This document shows positions 1 through 8,419 of a stretch of DNA of 43,099 nt, in pieces. How positions within the stretch are numbered: position 1 is the first letter of the stretch; each line of letters starts with the position of its first letter. The notes below the pieces were generated by a model that saw only the letters and a list, made by a program, of their open reading frames with translations, was not told the DNA's origin and made no database searches. The position numbers and the translations under genes were made by a program. The DNA comes from CAYQDR01 sp964416315 (GTDB lineage: Bacteria; Methylomirabilota; Methylomirabilia; Rokubacteriales; DASRDR01). The stretch spans positions 1-43,099 of the forward strand of contig CAYQDR010000026.1 in NCBI GenBank assembly GCA_964416315.1, in the 5' to 3' direction.

Positions 1-254
1 ATCTCGCGCCACCGAGTAGCACGGAGCGTGCCCGCGGGGACGCGGCCGGCTCTCGTCCTCGCGACGCAGGTTTGCTGTCGAGCGTGCCCGCGAGGCGGCC
101 GCGGGGGTGTCACCGGAAGGATACGGAAGCCTCACGCGGGCAAATAGGGGGGGCGCGCGAGGAGCGCGGGCTTCGAGGCGCCGGGTACGACGGGTCGGCG
201 GCCAGGCCCAGACGGGACGAGGAGGGCGCGCGGCGAGCAACGTCGAGGGCGAAC
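1..254. other. Gene-free left edge
   Basis: No convincing coding frame is visible before the MazEF promoter. The open frames here lack ribosome sites and recognisable protein motifs, and their composition looks like frame shadow in GC-rich DNA. The 13-nt word GAGCGTGCCCGCG occurs twice, at 24-36 and 80-92. It may be remnant repeat or chance in such GC-rich sequence. Confidence 0.5.
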
Positions 255-283
255 TTGACTCGACTCCCTGGAGTGGCTACATT
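255..283 (+). promoter_or_regulatory. Sigma70-type promoter for the first MazEF pair
   Basis: TTGACT at 255-260 is followed by exactly 17 nt and then TACATT at 278-283. The stretch is visibly more AT-rich than its surroundings. Transcription would start near 290. GGAGG at 297-301 then serves as ribosome site for the ATG at 311, so this transcript has a conventional leader, unlike the other toxin-antitoxin promoters in the window. Confidence 0.55.
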
Positions 284-310
284 GTAATCACACAGTGGAG
301 GCTCGTCGCC

Positions 311-559
311 ATGAAGGCTCGTCTGGTTCGCATCGGGAATTCACGGGGAGTCCGGCTGCCCAAGCCGCTCATCGAAGAAGCTGGCCTCACTGACGAGGTC
401 GAGGTTCGGGTTCGCGCGGGAGCAGTCATCATCGTGCCTGCCGCCCGCCCCCGATCCGGTTGGGCTGAGGCGGCGAAGCAGATGCGGCGGCGCGGCGAGG
501 ATCGGCTCCTCGAAGAGCCGACGCCGACGCGCTTCGATGACGAAGAGTGGAAGTGGTGA
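311..559 (+). CDS. mazE: AbrB/MazE-type antitoxin
   Basis: An 82-residue DNA-binding antitoxin of the AbrB/MazE swapped-hairpin fold. The N-terminal 30 residues hold the family signature IGNSRGVRLPK, followed by a helix and an acidic C-terminal tail of the kind that wraps around the MazF toxin. The frame is open upstream, but ATG 311 is chosen because GGAGG lies 9 nt before it and the family normally starts two or three residues before the IGNS motif. It overlaps the downstream mazF start by 13 nt, as expected for translational coupling. By family it should repress its own promoter alone and with MazF. Confidence 0.85.
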   Translation: MKARLVRIGNSRGVRLPKPLIEEAGLTDEVEVRVRAGAVIIVPAARPRSGWAEAAKQMRRRGEDRLLEEPTPTRFDDEEWKW

Positions 560-888
560 CGCCGGGAGTAGTCAGGCGTGGCGAGATCTTCCTCGTTGAT
601 CTCGACCCCACGCGCGGCAGCGAGATTCGCAAGACGAGGCCGTGTGTGATCGTTTCGCCCGACGACCTCAATGATCACCTGCGGACCTTCATCGTCGCAC
701 CGCTCACCACCGGCGGTCATCCGTATCCGTTCCGAGTTCCATGTCGCTTCGGTGGAAAGGCCGGCTACGTTGTCGTCGATCAGGTCCGCACCGTGGATCA
801 CGAGCGGCTCTTGCGGCGGCTCGGGCGGCTGGCCCCGGGAACGCTGGGCAGGGCGCTGTCTGTTCTGCAAGAGATGTTTGCGCCGTAG
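547..888 (+). CDS. mazF: MazF-type endoribonuclease toxin
   Basis: A 113-residue PemK/MazF-fold protein predicted to cleave mRNA at short sequence motifs. The opening RRGEIFLVDLDP (residues 10-21), then KTRPCVIVSP (29-38) and VVVDQVRTVDHERL (76-89), are the conserved blocks of the family, and the length is usual. Several GTG codons (547, 553, 556) could be the start. All overlap the antitoxin stop region. It appears intact, unlike the second MazF in this window at 12040-12364. It ends 29 nt before the stop of the convergent potC gene. Confidence 0.85.
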   Translation: MEVVTPGVVRRGEIFLVDLDPTRGSEIRKTRPCVIVSPDDLNDHLRTFIVAPLTTGGHPYPFRVPCRFGGKAGYVVVDQVRTVDHERLLRRLGRLAPGTLGRALSVLQEMFAP

Positions 889-890
889 GC

Positions 891-928
891 AGCGGGCCGA
901 CAGGCCGATGCACCGGCTCAGGCCCGCT
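891..928. terminator. Possible bidirectional stem-loop between mazF and potC
   Basis: AGCGGGCC at 891-898 and GGCCCGCT at 921-928 form a perfect 8-bp inverted repeat, with a smaller GCCG/CGGC stem inside the loop. It sits between two convergent genes and overlaps the last codons of potC. There is no T-tract, so termination by this hairpin alone is uncertain. Confidence 0.3.
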
Positions 929-1721
929 CGCGCCGGAGGAGCGCCAGGACCAGCAGGAGCGCCACCGAGAGCGCGATGAGGAGGCTTGAGACCGCGGCGA
1001 TCGTGGGGTCGATCTCGAGCCGGATCCCCTCCCACATCTTCACCGGCAGGGTGCGGGCGGTGGCCCCGGAGATGAAGATGGCGATCACCAGCTCGTCGAA
1101 CGAGGCGATGAACGCGAAGAGCGCGCCGGAGACGACCCCCGGCCGGATGAGGGGGAAGGTCACGCGCCGGAACGTCGTGAACGGGCTAGCGCCGAGGCTC
1201 TGCGAGGCCATCTCGAGGTTCCGGTCGAACCCCTTCAGCGTGGCCGACACGCTGATGACCACGAGCGGCAGGGCGAGGAGCGAGTGGGCGATCACGAGCC
1301 CGGGGATGGTGCCGATGAGCGGCATCCCCCACGTCTTGAAGGGGGCGTAGAAGAAGTAGAGGGCGATGGCCACGATGATGACCGGGACGACCATCGGCGA
1401 GATGATGAGGCTGTTCACGAGCTGCTTGCCCCGGAAGGTGCCGCGAACGAGCCCGAGCGCCGCGGTCGTCCCCACCACCGTGCAGATCCCCGTCACCAGC
1501 GCCGCCACGATCAGGCTCCGGACCGTCGCCCCCGTCCACTCCGGGTCGCCCAGGTAGTTCGCGTACCACCGGAGGGAGAGGCCGGGTGGCGGGAACTGCA
1601 AGTACCGGGACGAGCTGAACGACATGGGGACCACCACCAGGACGGGCACGATCAGGTAGGCGAAGACGGCGCCGCACAGCGCGTAGAGCCCCCACCGGGC
1701 GACCCGTCCGCCCCGGCTCAT
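918..1721 (-). CDS. potC: Polyamine-type ABC transporter permease (PotC family)
   Basis: A 267-residue inner-membrane subunit with about six membrane helices. The cytoplasmic EAA loop reads roughly EMASQSLGASPFTTFRRV (residues 171-188) and contacts the ATPase. SFDELVIAIFISG after it is typical of the PotC half of spermidine/putrescine importers. It is the last gene of the potA-potD-potB-potC operon and starts 8 nt after potB ends. The transported compound may be a polyamine or another small cation: the PotABCD family is broad and sequence alone does not fix the substrate. Confidence 0.85.
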   Translation of the reverse strand: MSRGGRVARWGLYALCGAVFAYLIVPVLVVVPMSFSSSRYLQFPPPGLSLRWYANYLGDPEWTGATVRSLIVAALVTGICTVVGTTAALGLVRGTFRGKQLVNSLIISPMVVPVIIVAIALYFFYAPFKTWGMPLIGTIPGLVIAHSLLALPLVVISVSATLKGFDRNLEMASQSLGASPFTTFRRVTFPLIRPGVVSGALFAFIASFDELVIAIFISGATARTLPVKMWEGIRLEIDPTIAAVSSLLIALSVALLLVLALLRRERA

Positions 1722-1729
1722 CGCCGCCC

Positions 1730-2656
1730 CTACACGCCCCCCCAGATGCGGTCGAGCCCCAGCACGCGGTTGAACACCCAGTAGATGACGAGCGTCACCG
1801 CGAGGAGGAGGATGGCCAGGGCGGCGGCGAAGTTCCAGTCGATGAGCACGCTCACCTGCTGCTCGATGAGCTGGGCGATGAAGGTCTCCTTGAGTCCGCC
1901 CAGGAGGGCCGGGGTGACGAAGTACCCGATGGAGAGCATGAAGACCATCAGCATCCCGGCGCCGATCCCGGGGTAGGTGAGGGGGAGGAACACCCGGCGG
2001 AAGGCCTGGGCCGGCGTCCCCCCGAGGTTCTGGGCGGCGGCCATGAGGTTCGGGTCGATCCCCTTCATCACGCTGTAGAGGGGGAGGATCATGAACGGGA
2101 GCAGGACGTGGACCATCCCGACGACGACCCCCGTGAGGTTGTACACGAGCGGGAGCGGCTCCCGGACGAGCCCGAGGCGCAGCAGGAGCGCGTTGACGAC
2201 CCCGCTCTGCTGCAGGAGGACGATCCAGGCGTAGAGGCGCACGAGCAGGCTGATCCAGAAGGGGAGGACCACGAAGATCATCAGCAGGCTCGCGACCCGG
2301 GGCCGCGCGGTCGCGAGCAGGTACGCCACCGGGTAGCCGAGCAGGAGGCAGATCACGGTCACGTAGAGGCTGATCCGGAAGGTGTTGAGGACCACCCGCA
2401 GGTAGATCGTCTCGGTGACCGCGCGGACGTAGTAGGTGAGCGTGACGCTGCCGTCCTTGGCGTCGAGCAGGCTCCAGAGCGCGACCTTCCCGAGCGGGAG
2501 GACGAAGAAGACGGCCAGGAGGAGGAGCGCCGGCAGGACCAGCCCGAGCATCCGCAGGCGCCGGCCCGCGCGGGGGCGCGCGCCAGGCGCGCCCCCGCGA
2601 TCACTCGGGGCGGGGGTCAGGACCTGTGAAGAAATCACTGGGTAGACAGCTCTCAC
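1730..2656 (-). CDS. potB: Polyamine-type ABC transporter permease (PotB family)
   Basis: A permease of 308 residues from the GTG at 2656. Recognisable sequence begins near residue 35 with a hydrophobic helix ending FFVLPLGKVALWSL, so the true start may lie further in. The EAA loop AAAQNLGGTPAQAFRRV is clear, and the LSIGYFVTPALLGG segment after it is typical of PotB. It would pair with PotC to form the membrane channel. It is separated from potD by 115 bp that contain a strong hairpin, whereas potC follows after only 8 nt. Confidence 0.85.
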   Translation of the reverse strand: MRAVYPVISSQVLTPAPSDRGGAPGARPRAGRRLRMLGLVLPALLLLAVFFVLPLGKVALWSLLDAKDGSVTLTYYVRAVTETIYLRVVLNTFRISLYVTVICLLLGYPVAYLLATARPRVASLLMIFVVLPFWISLLVRLYAWIVLLQQSGVVNALLLRLGLVREPLPLVYNLTGVVVGMVHVLLPFMILPLYSVMKGIDPNLMAAAQNLGGTPAQAFRRVFLPLTYPGIGAGMLMVFMLSIGYFVTPALLGGLKETFIAQLIEQQVSVLIDWNFAAALAILLLAVTLVIYWVFNRVLGLDRIWGGV

Positions 2657-2736
2657 GCTCAGTCATCACCGGCCAACGCTTGGTGTTCCGCTTCGAGCGG
2701 CGGCTCTGCCGCCGCACCCTCTCCTCGGGGGAGGTC

Positions 2737-2765
2737 CCGGAGGGGGCCGTCGAGGCCCCCTCCGG
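2737..2765. promoter_or_regulatory. Perfect 12-bp intercistronic hairpin after potD
   Basis: Arms CCGGAGGGGGCC (2737-2748) and GGCCCCCTCCGG (2754-2765) enclose a GTCGA loop. On the mRNA it begins 6 nt after the potD stop codon and lies before potB. A hairpin in this position can protect the upstream binding-protein message from 3' exonucleases or attenuate expression of the permeases. A closely similar hairpin lies before livF at 41227-41252. Confidence 0.6.
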
Positions 2766-2771
2766 TGATCG

Positions 2772-3842
2772 TCAGGCGAGCTTCCACGCCTCCCACCGCT
2801 TGATCAGGGCCTCCTCGTTCTTGAGCCACCACTCCTCGTTGAAGGGCGCCTGGCGCTTGAGGTTCTCGGGGTAGGTGGGCAGGTCGGGCGCCTTCTTCTT
2901 GTCGATCAGGGCGATGGCCTTGCGGTTGGTGGGCCCGTAGGGGATCAGCTCGGCCGAGCGGGCCTGGCGCTCCGGCTTGATGGCGAAGTCGATGAACCGG
3001 AGGGCGTTGTCGCGGTTGGGCGCCCCCTTGGGGATGTTGTAGTACTGGTACTGGGCCATCCCCTGGTTCCACTCGACGTCCATCGGCGCGCCCTTCCACT
3101 TCTCGCCGGTGATCCGGCCGTTCCAGGAGGAGCCGAGGTCGGCTTCCTTGTCGGTCAGGAGCTGGGGCGGCTGGGCGCCCTTCTTCCACCAGACCGCGAT
3201 GTGGGGCTTGACCCGGTTCAGGCTCTTGAACGCGCGGTCGACGTCCAGCGGGTAGAGCTTGTCCTTGGGCACGCCGTCGGCCATCAGCGCGAACTCGAGG
3301 TTGAGCTTCACCTGGTCCTGGAGGAACCGCCGGCCCGGCCACTTCTTGACGTCCCAGAAGTCGGCCCAGCTCCTGGGGTGCGGCTTGCCGGCGGGGTAGG
3401 TGAGCGTGCTGTAGGCGAGGACCGTGGAGAAGACGATGCAGCCGATCCCGACGTCGTCGATCGCCTCCTTGACCAGGTCCCGGGTGTCGATGCGGTTCCG
3501 GTCGATCTTCTCGAGGAGCCCCTCCTGCTTGCCGCGGAGCATGTCGGGCGCCTCCAGCTCCGCGACGTCCCACTCGACGTTCTTGCTCTGCACCTGCGCC
3601 TTGACGTGGGCGATGGTCGGCCCGATCTTGATCTCCACGACCTCGATCCCGGTGGCCTTGGTGAAGGGCTGGAGGATCGCCTCCCGGACCGCGTCCTGGT
3701 AGGCGCCGCCCCACCCCGAGTAGACCAGCTTGGTCGAGGCGCCCTTCGCCGTCGTGTGGACGAAGGGGCCTGCGGCGGCGGCCGCCGTGGTGGCGGCAAC
3801 GCCCTTCACGAAGCTTCGTCGCGAGAGCCTTCCGGCTGTCAT
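2772..3842 (-). CDS. potD: Periplasmic polyamine-type binding protein (PotD family)
   Basis: A 356-residue extracytoplasmic solute-binding protein. It starts with a twin-arginine signal, SRRSFVKG (residues 7-14), followed by an alanine-rich hydrophobic stretch, so it is probably exported folded by Tat. The mature part shows the PotD-like pattern: LVYSGWGGAYQDAVREAI near the N-terminus, and a C-terminal region with IPKGAPNRDNALRFIDF. ATG 3842 overlaps the TGA of potA as ATGA, showing tight coupling. Tat export is less usual than Sec for this family but common in cofactor-free binding proteins of some lineages. The ligand is inferred only from family and operon. Confidence 0.85.
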   Translation of the reverse strand: MTAGRLSRRSFVKGVAATTAAAAAGPFVHTTAKGASTKLVYSGWGGAYQDAVREAILQPFTKATGIEVVEIKIGPTIAHVKAQVQSKNVEWDVAELEAPDMLRGKQEGLLEKIDRNRIDTRDLVKEAIDDVGIGCIVFSTVLAYSTLTYPAGKPHPRSWADFWDVKKWPGRRFLQDQVKLNLEFALMADGVPKDKLYPLDVDRAFKSLNRVKPHIAVWWKKGAQPPQLLTDKEADLGSSWNGRITGEKWKGAPMDVEWNQGMAQYQYYNIPKGAPNRDNALRFIDFAIKPERQARSAELIPYGPTNRKAIALIDKKKAPDLPTYPENLKRQAPFNEEWWLKNEEALIKRWEAWKLA

Positions 3843-4933
3843 CCCGTACCCTCCTTGTCCTCGGAAAACACGAGCGCGTCCTCCGGCCTCCAATCGAGCC
3901 TGACGGCGGCCCCGGGGCCGTACGCCGGGGCGCCAGGCTTGGTCTGGACCTTGACCAGCAGGGTCTCCCGCTCGGAGACCCGCACGACGTAGCGGATCAC
4001 CTCCCCCATGTACACCGCCTCGTCGATGGTTCCCGGGAGCCCGTGGGGATGGGCGCCGGGCTCGAGCGCGATCTTCTCCGGCCGGAGGCTCACCCGGACC
4101 CGGGCGCCCGGGGCCAGGGGCCCGGCGACCCGCACGGGGAGCCGGAGCTTCCCGGCCGTCTCCACGGTCGCGTGGCCGGCGCCGAACTCCGCCACCGTGC
4201 CGGCCAGGAAGTTCGAGTCGCCGACGAAGTCGGCCACGAAGTAGCTGGCGGGCGTGTTGTACAGCTCCGGCGGGGTGCCGACCTGGACGAGCCGGCCGTG
4301 GTTCATCACCGCGATGCGGTCGGACATGATCAGCGCCTCTTCCTGGTCGTGGGTGACGTAGACGACCGTCAGCCCGAGGCGCGCCTGGAGCCGCTTGATC
4401 TCGATCTGCATCTGGAGGCGGAGCTTGCGGTCCAGGGCGCCGAGGGGCTCGTCCATGAGGAGGACGGCCGGCTCGAAGACGAGGGCCCGAACCAGGGCGA
4501 CGCGCTGCTGCTGCCCGCCGGAGAGCTGGCGCGGGTACTTGCGGCCGGCCCCCTCGAGCCGCACCAGCTCGAGCGCCCAGGCGACGCGCTCGGCGATCCG
4601 CCGGCGGTCCCACCCGCGGACCGACAGCGGGTAGGCGATGTTCTCGGCCACGGTCATGTGGGGGAACAGGGCGTAGTTCTGGAAGACCATGCCGACATTC
4701 CGGCGGTGGGGCGGCTGGCGGACGACCGACGTCTCGCCGATCAGGATGTCCCCGGCGTCGGGCTCCGCGAAGCCGGCGATCATGAGGAGCGTCGTCGTCT
4801 TGCCCGAGCCGCTCGGGCCGAGGAGCGTGAGGAACTCGCCGGGCCGGACGTCGACGCTGACGCCGTCCACGGCGTGGAACTCCCCGTAGGATTTCGTGAG
4901 ATCGACCAGGTGCACCGACGCTCGGCCCGGCAT
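3839..4933 (-). CDS. potA: Polyamine-type ABC transporter ATPase (PotA family)
   Basis: A 364-residue ATPase that powers the neighbouring permeases. Walker A GPSGSGKTT is at 39-47, the Q-loop glutamine at about 85, signature LSGGQQQ at 137-143, Walker B VLLMDEP at 157-163 and the switch histidine in THDQEEA near 195. A C-terminal TOBE regulatory domain (about 240-355) is present, as in PotA, MalK and UgpC. It is the first gene of the operon. A GC-rich inverted repeat with an internal TTGACT lies just upstream, at 4963-4987. Confidence 0.9.
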   Translation of the reverse strand: MPGRASVHLVDLTKSYGEFHAVDGVSVDVRPGEFLTLLGPSGSGKTTTLLMIAGFAEPDAGDILIGETSVVRQPPHRRNVGMVFQNYALFPHMTVAENIAYPLSVRGWDRRRIAERVAWALELVRLEGAGRKYPRQLSGGQQQRVALVRALVFEPAVLLMDEPLGALDRKLRLQMQIEIKRLQARLGLTVVYVTHDQEEALIMSDRIAVMNHGRLVQVGTPPELYNTPASYFVADFVGDSNFLAGTVAEFGAGHATVETAGKLRLPVRVAGPLAPGARVRVSLRPEKIALEPGAHPHGLPGTIDEAVYMGEVIRYVVRVSERETLLVKVQTKPGAPAYGPGAAVRLDWRPEDALVFSEDKEGTG

Positions 4934-4962
4934 CCGCGCCTCCGGTCCCCATGAAGCGTCAG

Positions 4963-4987
4963 GGCGGCGCCCAAGTCAAGCGCCGCC
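4963..4987. promoter_or_regulatory. Inverted repeat upstream of potA
   Basis: GGCGGCGC (4963-4970) and GCGCCGCC (4980-4987) are perfect 8-bp arms around a 9-nt loop. On the minus strand the loop contains TTGACT, which could be a -35 box for potA, but the -10 region 17 nt later is poor. It could equally be a terminator for the upstream oxidase gene. No T-tract is visible. Confidence 0.35.
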
Positions 4988-5060
4988 GGGCCGTTTCGGG
5001 GCGGTAGCGCCATCGGCCCATTGACAACCGGCCGGACACGCGCCCGGTCGAGGCGGCGCC

Positions 5061-6227
5061 TCAGGACCCCGGGCCGGCGGGAAGGCGGGCCCGGAGGCGC
5101 AGGTCGCCCCGCCGGAACTCGACCTCGGCGGCGCCGGCGTAGCGCAAGGGGTCGTACGGCTCGAGCGGCACCGCGGTCGACCCGTCCAGGATGAGCTCGC
5201 TCAGGACCTTTCCGTAGACGGCGGCCAGCGTGATCCCGCTGTGGCCCACCGCCACGTAAAAGCCCGGGACGCCCCGCACCGGCCCGAAGAAGGGCACGCC
5301 GTCCGGCGGCCACGGGCGGAGCCCCGCGAAGACCCGGAGCGCCTGCGCCCCCGCGAGCGCGGGGATCGTCCGGATGGCCCGCCACGCGACCTCGCGCGCC
5401 GCCTCGAGCGTGGTCCCCGTGTCGAGCCCGGCGAACTCCCCGGTCTCGCCGCAGAAGACGACGCCGGTGGCGGGGCTCTGCCGGACGTGGTTGAGCGGGT
5501 GATCCAGGAGCCGGGGCAGCGCCTGCGTGACCAGGACCTGGCCGCGGCACGGCACGATGGGCAGGGCGATCCCGACCATCCGGCAGATCTCGGGCGCCGC
5601 GACGCCCGCGGCGTTCACGACGTGGCGGGTGCGGATCAGCCCGCGCTCCGTCTCGACCGTGCTCACGGCGCCGTCGCGCCGCTGGATCCCCGTCACGGCC
5701 GTGCGGGAGAGGACCCGGGCGCCCGCGCGCCGCGCCGCGCGCGCGAGCGCGTTGACGAGCGCGAGGGCGTTGACGTGCCCGTCCTGCCGGCAGAAGCTCC
5801 CGCCGACGACCTCGGGCCCCAGCGCCGGCTCGAGGCGCCGGAGGGCGGGGCCGTCGAGGACCTCGATCTCCAGGTCCGCGGCGCGCCGCTGCCGCTCCGC
5901 CAGGACCGCGAGATCGGCGAGCTCGCGGTCCGAGAAGGCCACCCGGATCCCGCCCGGGCGCCGGTACTCGACGTCCTCGTCGAGGGCGGCGACCAGCTCC
6001 GGGTAGAGGTCGCTCGACAGCCGGCTCAGCCGCGTGTACGGCTCGGGGACCTTCGACTGGACCCAGACCAGGCCGAACGTGGCGCTGCTGGTCTCGGCGC
6101 ACACGTACCGGCGGTCGACCAGGGTCACGGCCGCCCCGCGCCGGGCCAGGTGGCACGCGATCGACGTGCCGACGGCGCCGGCGCCCACGACGACCACGTC
6201 GCTCTCGGCGAGCACCGGCCGGCTCAC
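5061..6227 (-). CDS. FAD-dependent amine/amino-acid oxidase (DAO superfamily)
   Basis: A 388-residue flavoprotein of the DAO/glycine-oxidase superfamily, predicted to oxidise an amine or N-substituted amino acid to an imino product. The dinucleotide-binding motif VVVVGAGAVGTSIACHLARR is at residues 11-30. The family C-terminal motif GFYVAVGHSGITLA follows near 325-340 and closes the FAD site. GLRPWPPDGVPFFGPV matches the usual G-R-P-x-x-x-D-x-x-P region. It starts with GTG, 46 bp after dppC, and lies between the peptide and polyamine importers. It may therefore process imported amines or D-/N-methyl amino acids. The exact substrate cannot be read from sequence. Confidence 0.8.
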   Translation of the reverse strand: MSRPVLAESDVVVVGAGAVGTSIACHLARRGAAVTLVDRRYVCAETSSATFGLVWVQSKVPEPYTRLSRLSSDLYPELVAALDEDVEYRRPGGIRVAFSDRELADLAVLAERQRRAADLEIEVLDGPALRRLEPALGPEVVGGSFCRQDGHVNALALVNALARAARRAGARVLSRTAVTGIQRRDGAVSTVETERGLIRTRHVVNAAGVAAPEICRMVGIALPIVPCRGQVLVTQALPRLLDHPLNHVRQSPATGVVFCGETGEFAGLDTGTTLEAAREVAWRAIRTIPALAGAQALRVFAGLRPWPPDGVPFFGPVRGVPGFYVAVGHSGITLAAVYGKVLSELILDGSTAVPLEPYDPLRYAGAAEVEFRRGDLRLRARLPAGPGS

Positions 6228-6273
6228 CGGCGGGGTCCGGGCGCGCGGTGACGGCGCGGTACTGACACCGTCC

Positions 6274-7110
6274 TCACGATCCCGCCTCCTGTCCCGATCC
6301 CATCGAGTGGCGGAGCTTGGGGTCGAGCCGGTCCCGAAGGCCGTCGCCCAAGAGGTTGAACGCGATGATGGAGCCCGCGATCAGGAGCGACGGCCAGAGG
6401 AGGAGAAGCGGCTGCGCCTCCATGTGGCGCCGCCCCTCGTCCACCATCCGCCCCCAGCTCGCCGCCGGCGGCGGCGGCCCGAGCCCCACGAACGCCAGCC
6501 CCGTCTCCAAAAGGATCGCATGCCCGATGCCCAGCGAGACCTGGACGAAGACCGGGCCCATGACGTTGGGCACGATCTGGCGCCCGAGGATGCGGAGGGT
6601 CGCGGCGCCGAGCGCCCGGGAGGCCTCCACATAGTTGAGCTCCTTCACCGTGAGGACCGACGCGTAGACGACGCGCTGGAAGCGCGGGCTGTACACCAGG
6701 GAGATGATCAGCGTGAGGTAGACGGCGCTGCTTCCGACGAAGGCGACCATCGCCATCGCCACGAGGATCGGGGGCAAGCACAGGAGCACGTCGGCCGTCC
6801 GCATGGCGGCCGTGTCTGCGACCCCGCCCGCGTACCCGGCTACCAGCCCCGCGACCAGCCCGGCGGCCGCCGCCAGGAGGATCGACGCGATGGAGATCGA
6901 CAGCGTGATCCGCCCCCCGTGGAGCAGCCGGCTCAGGACGTCCCGTCCGGCGTAGTCCAGTCCCAACCAGTGCGCCGTGGTGGGACCCGTGAAGGGGCGC
7001 CCGAGGGCGATCTTGTTCGGCGGGTAGCCCCCCAGACGGTCGGCCAGAGCCGCCGCCACGAGGAGCGTCAGAATCACCGCCACCGAGATCCGGATCCGTC
7101 GGGTGCCCAC
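6274..7110 (-). CDS. dppC: Dipeptide/oligopeptide-type ABC permease (DppC family)
   Basis: A 278-residue inner-membrane permease. Near the N-terminus HWLGLDYAGRDVLSRLLHGG is the hallmark DppC/OppC segment. The EAA loop SRALGAATLRILGRQIVPN lies near the middle, and the C-terminus contains the usual GDGLRDRLDPKLR. About six membrane helices are expected. It starts at GTG 7110, only 3 nt after dppB, so the two are translated together. It pairs with DppB to take up peptides or similar molecules. No ATPase gene for this system is in the window, so the ATPases must be encoded elsewhere. Confidence 0.85.
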   Translation of the reverse strand: MGTRRIRISVAVILTLLVAAALADRLGGYPPNKIALGRPFTGPTTAHWLGLDYAGRDVLSRLLHGGRITLSISIASILLAAAAGLVAGLVAGYAGGVADTAAMRTADVLLCLPPILVAMAMVAFVGSSAVYLTLIISLVYSPRFQRVVYASVLTVKELNYVEASRALGAATLRILGRQIVPNVMGPVFVQVSLGIGHAILLETGLAFVGLGPPPPAASWGRMVDEGRRHMEAQPLLLLWPSLLIAGSIIAFNLLGDGLRDRLDPKLRHSMGSGQEAGS

Positions 7111-7113
7111 GGG

Positions 7114-8070
7114 TCAGGAGTAGCGGATTCGGGGGTCGAGGAGGCCGTAGCTCAGGTCGATGAGCAGGTTGATCAGGATGTAGATGAGCGAGAGCACCAG
7201 GATGACCCCCTGGACCACCGGGTAGTCGCGCTTGAAGATCCCGAAGAACAGGTAGGTGGACAGCCCCGGCCAGCTGAACACCAGCTCGGTGAGCACGGTG
7301 CCGCCGAACATGTAGCCGAGCTGGAGGCCGATCACGACGATGACCGGGATCAGGGCGTTCCGGAGCCCGTGCCGGTAGATCACGTTGCGGGGTGAGAGCC
7401 CCTTCGCGCGCGCCGTCCGGATGTAGTCCTCGCCCAGGACGTCCAGCATCGTCGTGCGGGTCATCCGCATGGCGATGGGGAGGACCGTCCCCGCGAGGCA
7501 GAGGATGGGAAGGAGGCCGTGGCGCGCGAAGCCGAGGGGGTCCACCGCCGGGTCCACGTAGCCGGAGACCGGGAGGAGGCGCCAGCGGACCCCGAGGAGG
7601 TAGGCGAGCAGGCTACCCGTGATGTACACGGGGAGCGAGTAGCCGAGGAGCCCCAGCGCGTTGGTCACGCCGTCCCACGCGGTGCCGCGACGGGTGGCGG
7701 TGAAGACGCCCAGCGGGACGCCGGCCAGGATCCCGAGGACGACCGCCGGGACCACCAGGTAGAGCGTCCGGGGAAACTTCTCCGCCAGCTCGCGGGTCAC
7801 CGGCACGTTGGTGTAGAGGGACCGCCCCAGGTTGCCGGTCAGGAGGCCCCCGAGCCAGCGCGCGTACCGGATCGGCAGGGGCCGGTCCAGGCCGAGCTGC
7901 TCGCGGAGCTCCCGCGCGGCGGCGTCGTCGTGGCCCGGCCCGCCCGCCTCGCCGAGGATGATGACCACCGGGTCGCCGGGGATCGCGTTGATCACGAGGA
8001 AGATCAGCGACGCGACGCCCCAGGCGAGGAACGCCGCCCAGAGCAGCCGCCTCAGGACCCAGCGCCACAC
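7114..8070 (-). CDS. dppB: Dipeptide/oligopeptide-type ABC permease (DppB family)
   Basis: A 318-residue permease with the DppB opening RRLLWAAFLAWGVASLIFLV, the loop GLDRPLPIRYARWLGGLLTG, the EAA region YIRTARAKGLSPRNVIYRHG and the C-terminal YGLLDPRIRYS. It starts at GTG 8070. Its usual upstream partner dppA lies 1.1 kb away because a toxin-antitoxin pair on the opposite strand sits between them. Transcription of dppBC must therefore either run through that pair in antisense or start in the 8071-8419 gap. Confidence 0.85.
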   Translation of the reverse strand: MWRWVLRRLLWAAFLAWGVASLIFLVINAIPGDPVVIILGEAGGPGHDDAAARELREQLGLDRPLPIRYARWLGGLLTGNLGRSLYTNVPVTRELAEKFPRTLYLVVPAVVLGILAGVPLGVFTATRRGTAWDGVTNALGLLGYSLPVYITGSLLAYLLGVRWRLLPVSGYVDPAVDPLGFARHGLLPILCLAGTVLPIAMRMTRTTMLDVLGEDYIRTARAKGLSPRNVIYRHGLRNALIPVIVVIGLQLGYMFGGTVLTELVFSWPGLSTYLFFGIFKRDYPVVQGVILVLSLIYILINLLIDLSYGLLDPRIRYS

Positions 8071-8419
8071 GGCCGATCAGAGGGCTGCCGCGAACCGCCT
8101 GCCGCCTGACGGTCGAGCCAATACTGAACGCCGCCGCACACCATCGGTCGTCGGCTCCGGATCGACGATCCTGGCACCGCGGCTACCGTCTCTGCCCATA
8201 GGTGCGACACGATTCTAGCGCATCCGGGTGGCCTGGGTCGGTCCCGGCTGGACCACGAGCAGCGGGCTATCGGAGGGCGGGCGAGGGATCGAGTGGGGCC
8301 GGTGGATCGCCGGGGAGAATCCAGGCGACCGGGGAGGGCGGCTCTGGCGTATCCTGGTGGAGACGCCGGGTCCCGATCAGCGGGGCGGGACTCGCGGGAC
8401 TCGGCGGTGGGGCAGACTG
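8071..8419. other. Gene-free region between divergent dppB and HEPN gene
   Basis: About 350 bp separate two divergent genes. No protein-coding frame here has a ribosome site or recognisable motif. The region should hold the promoter of the HEPN/nucleotidyltransferase pair and probably a new promoter for dppB, but I could not find a good -35/-10 pair by eye. Confidence 0.4.
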
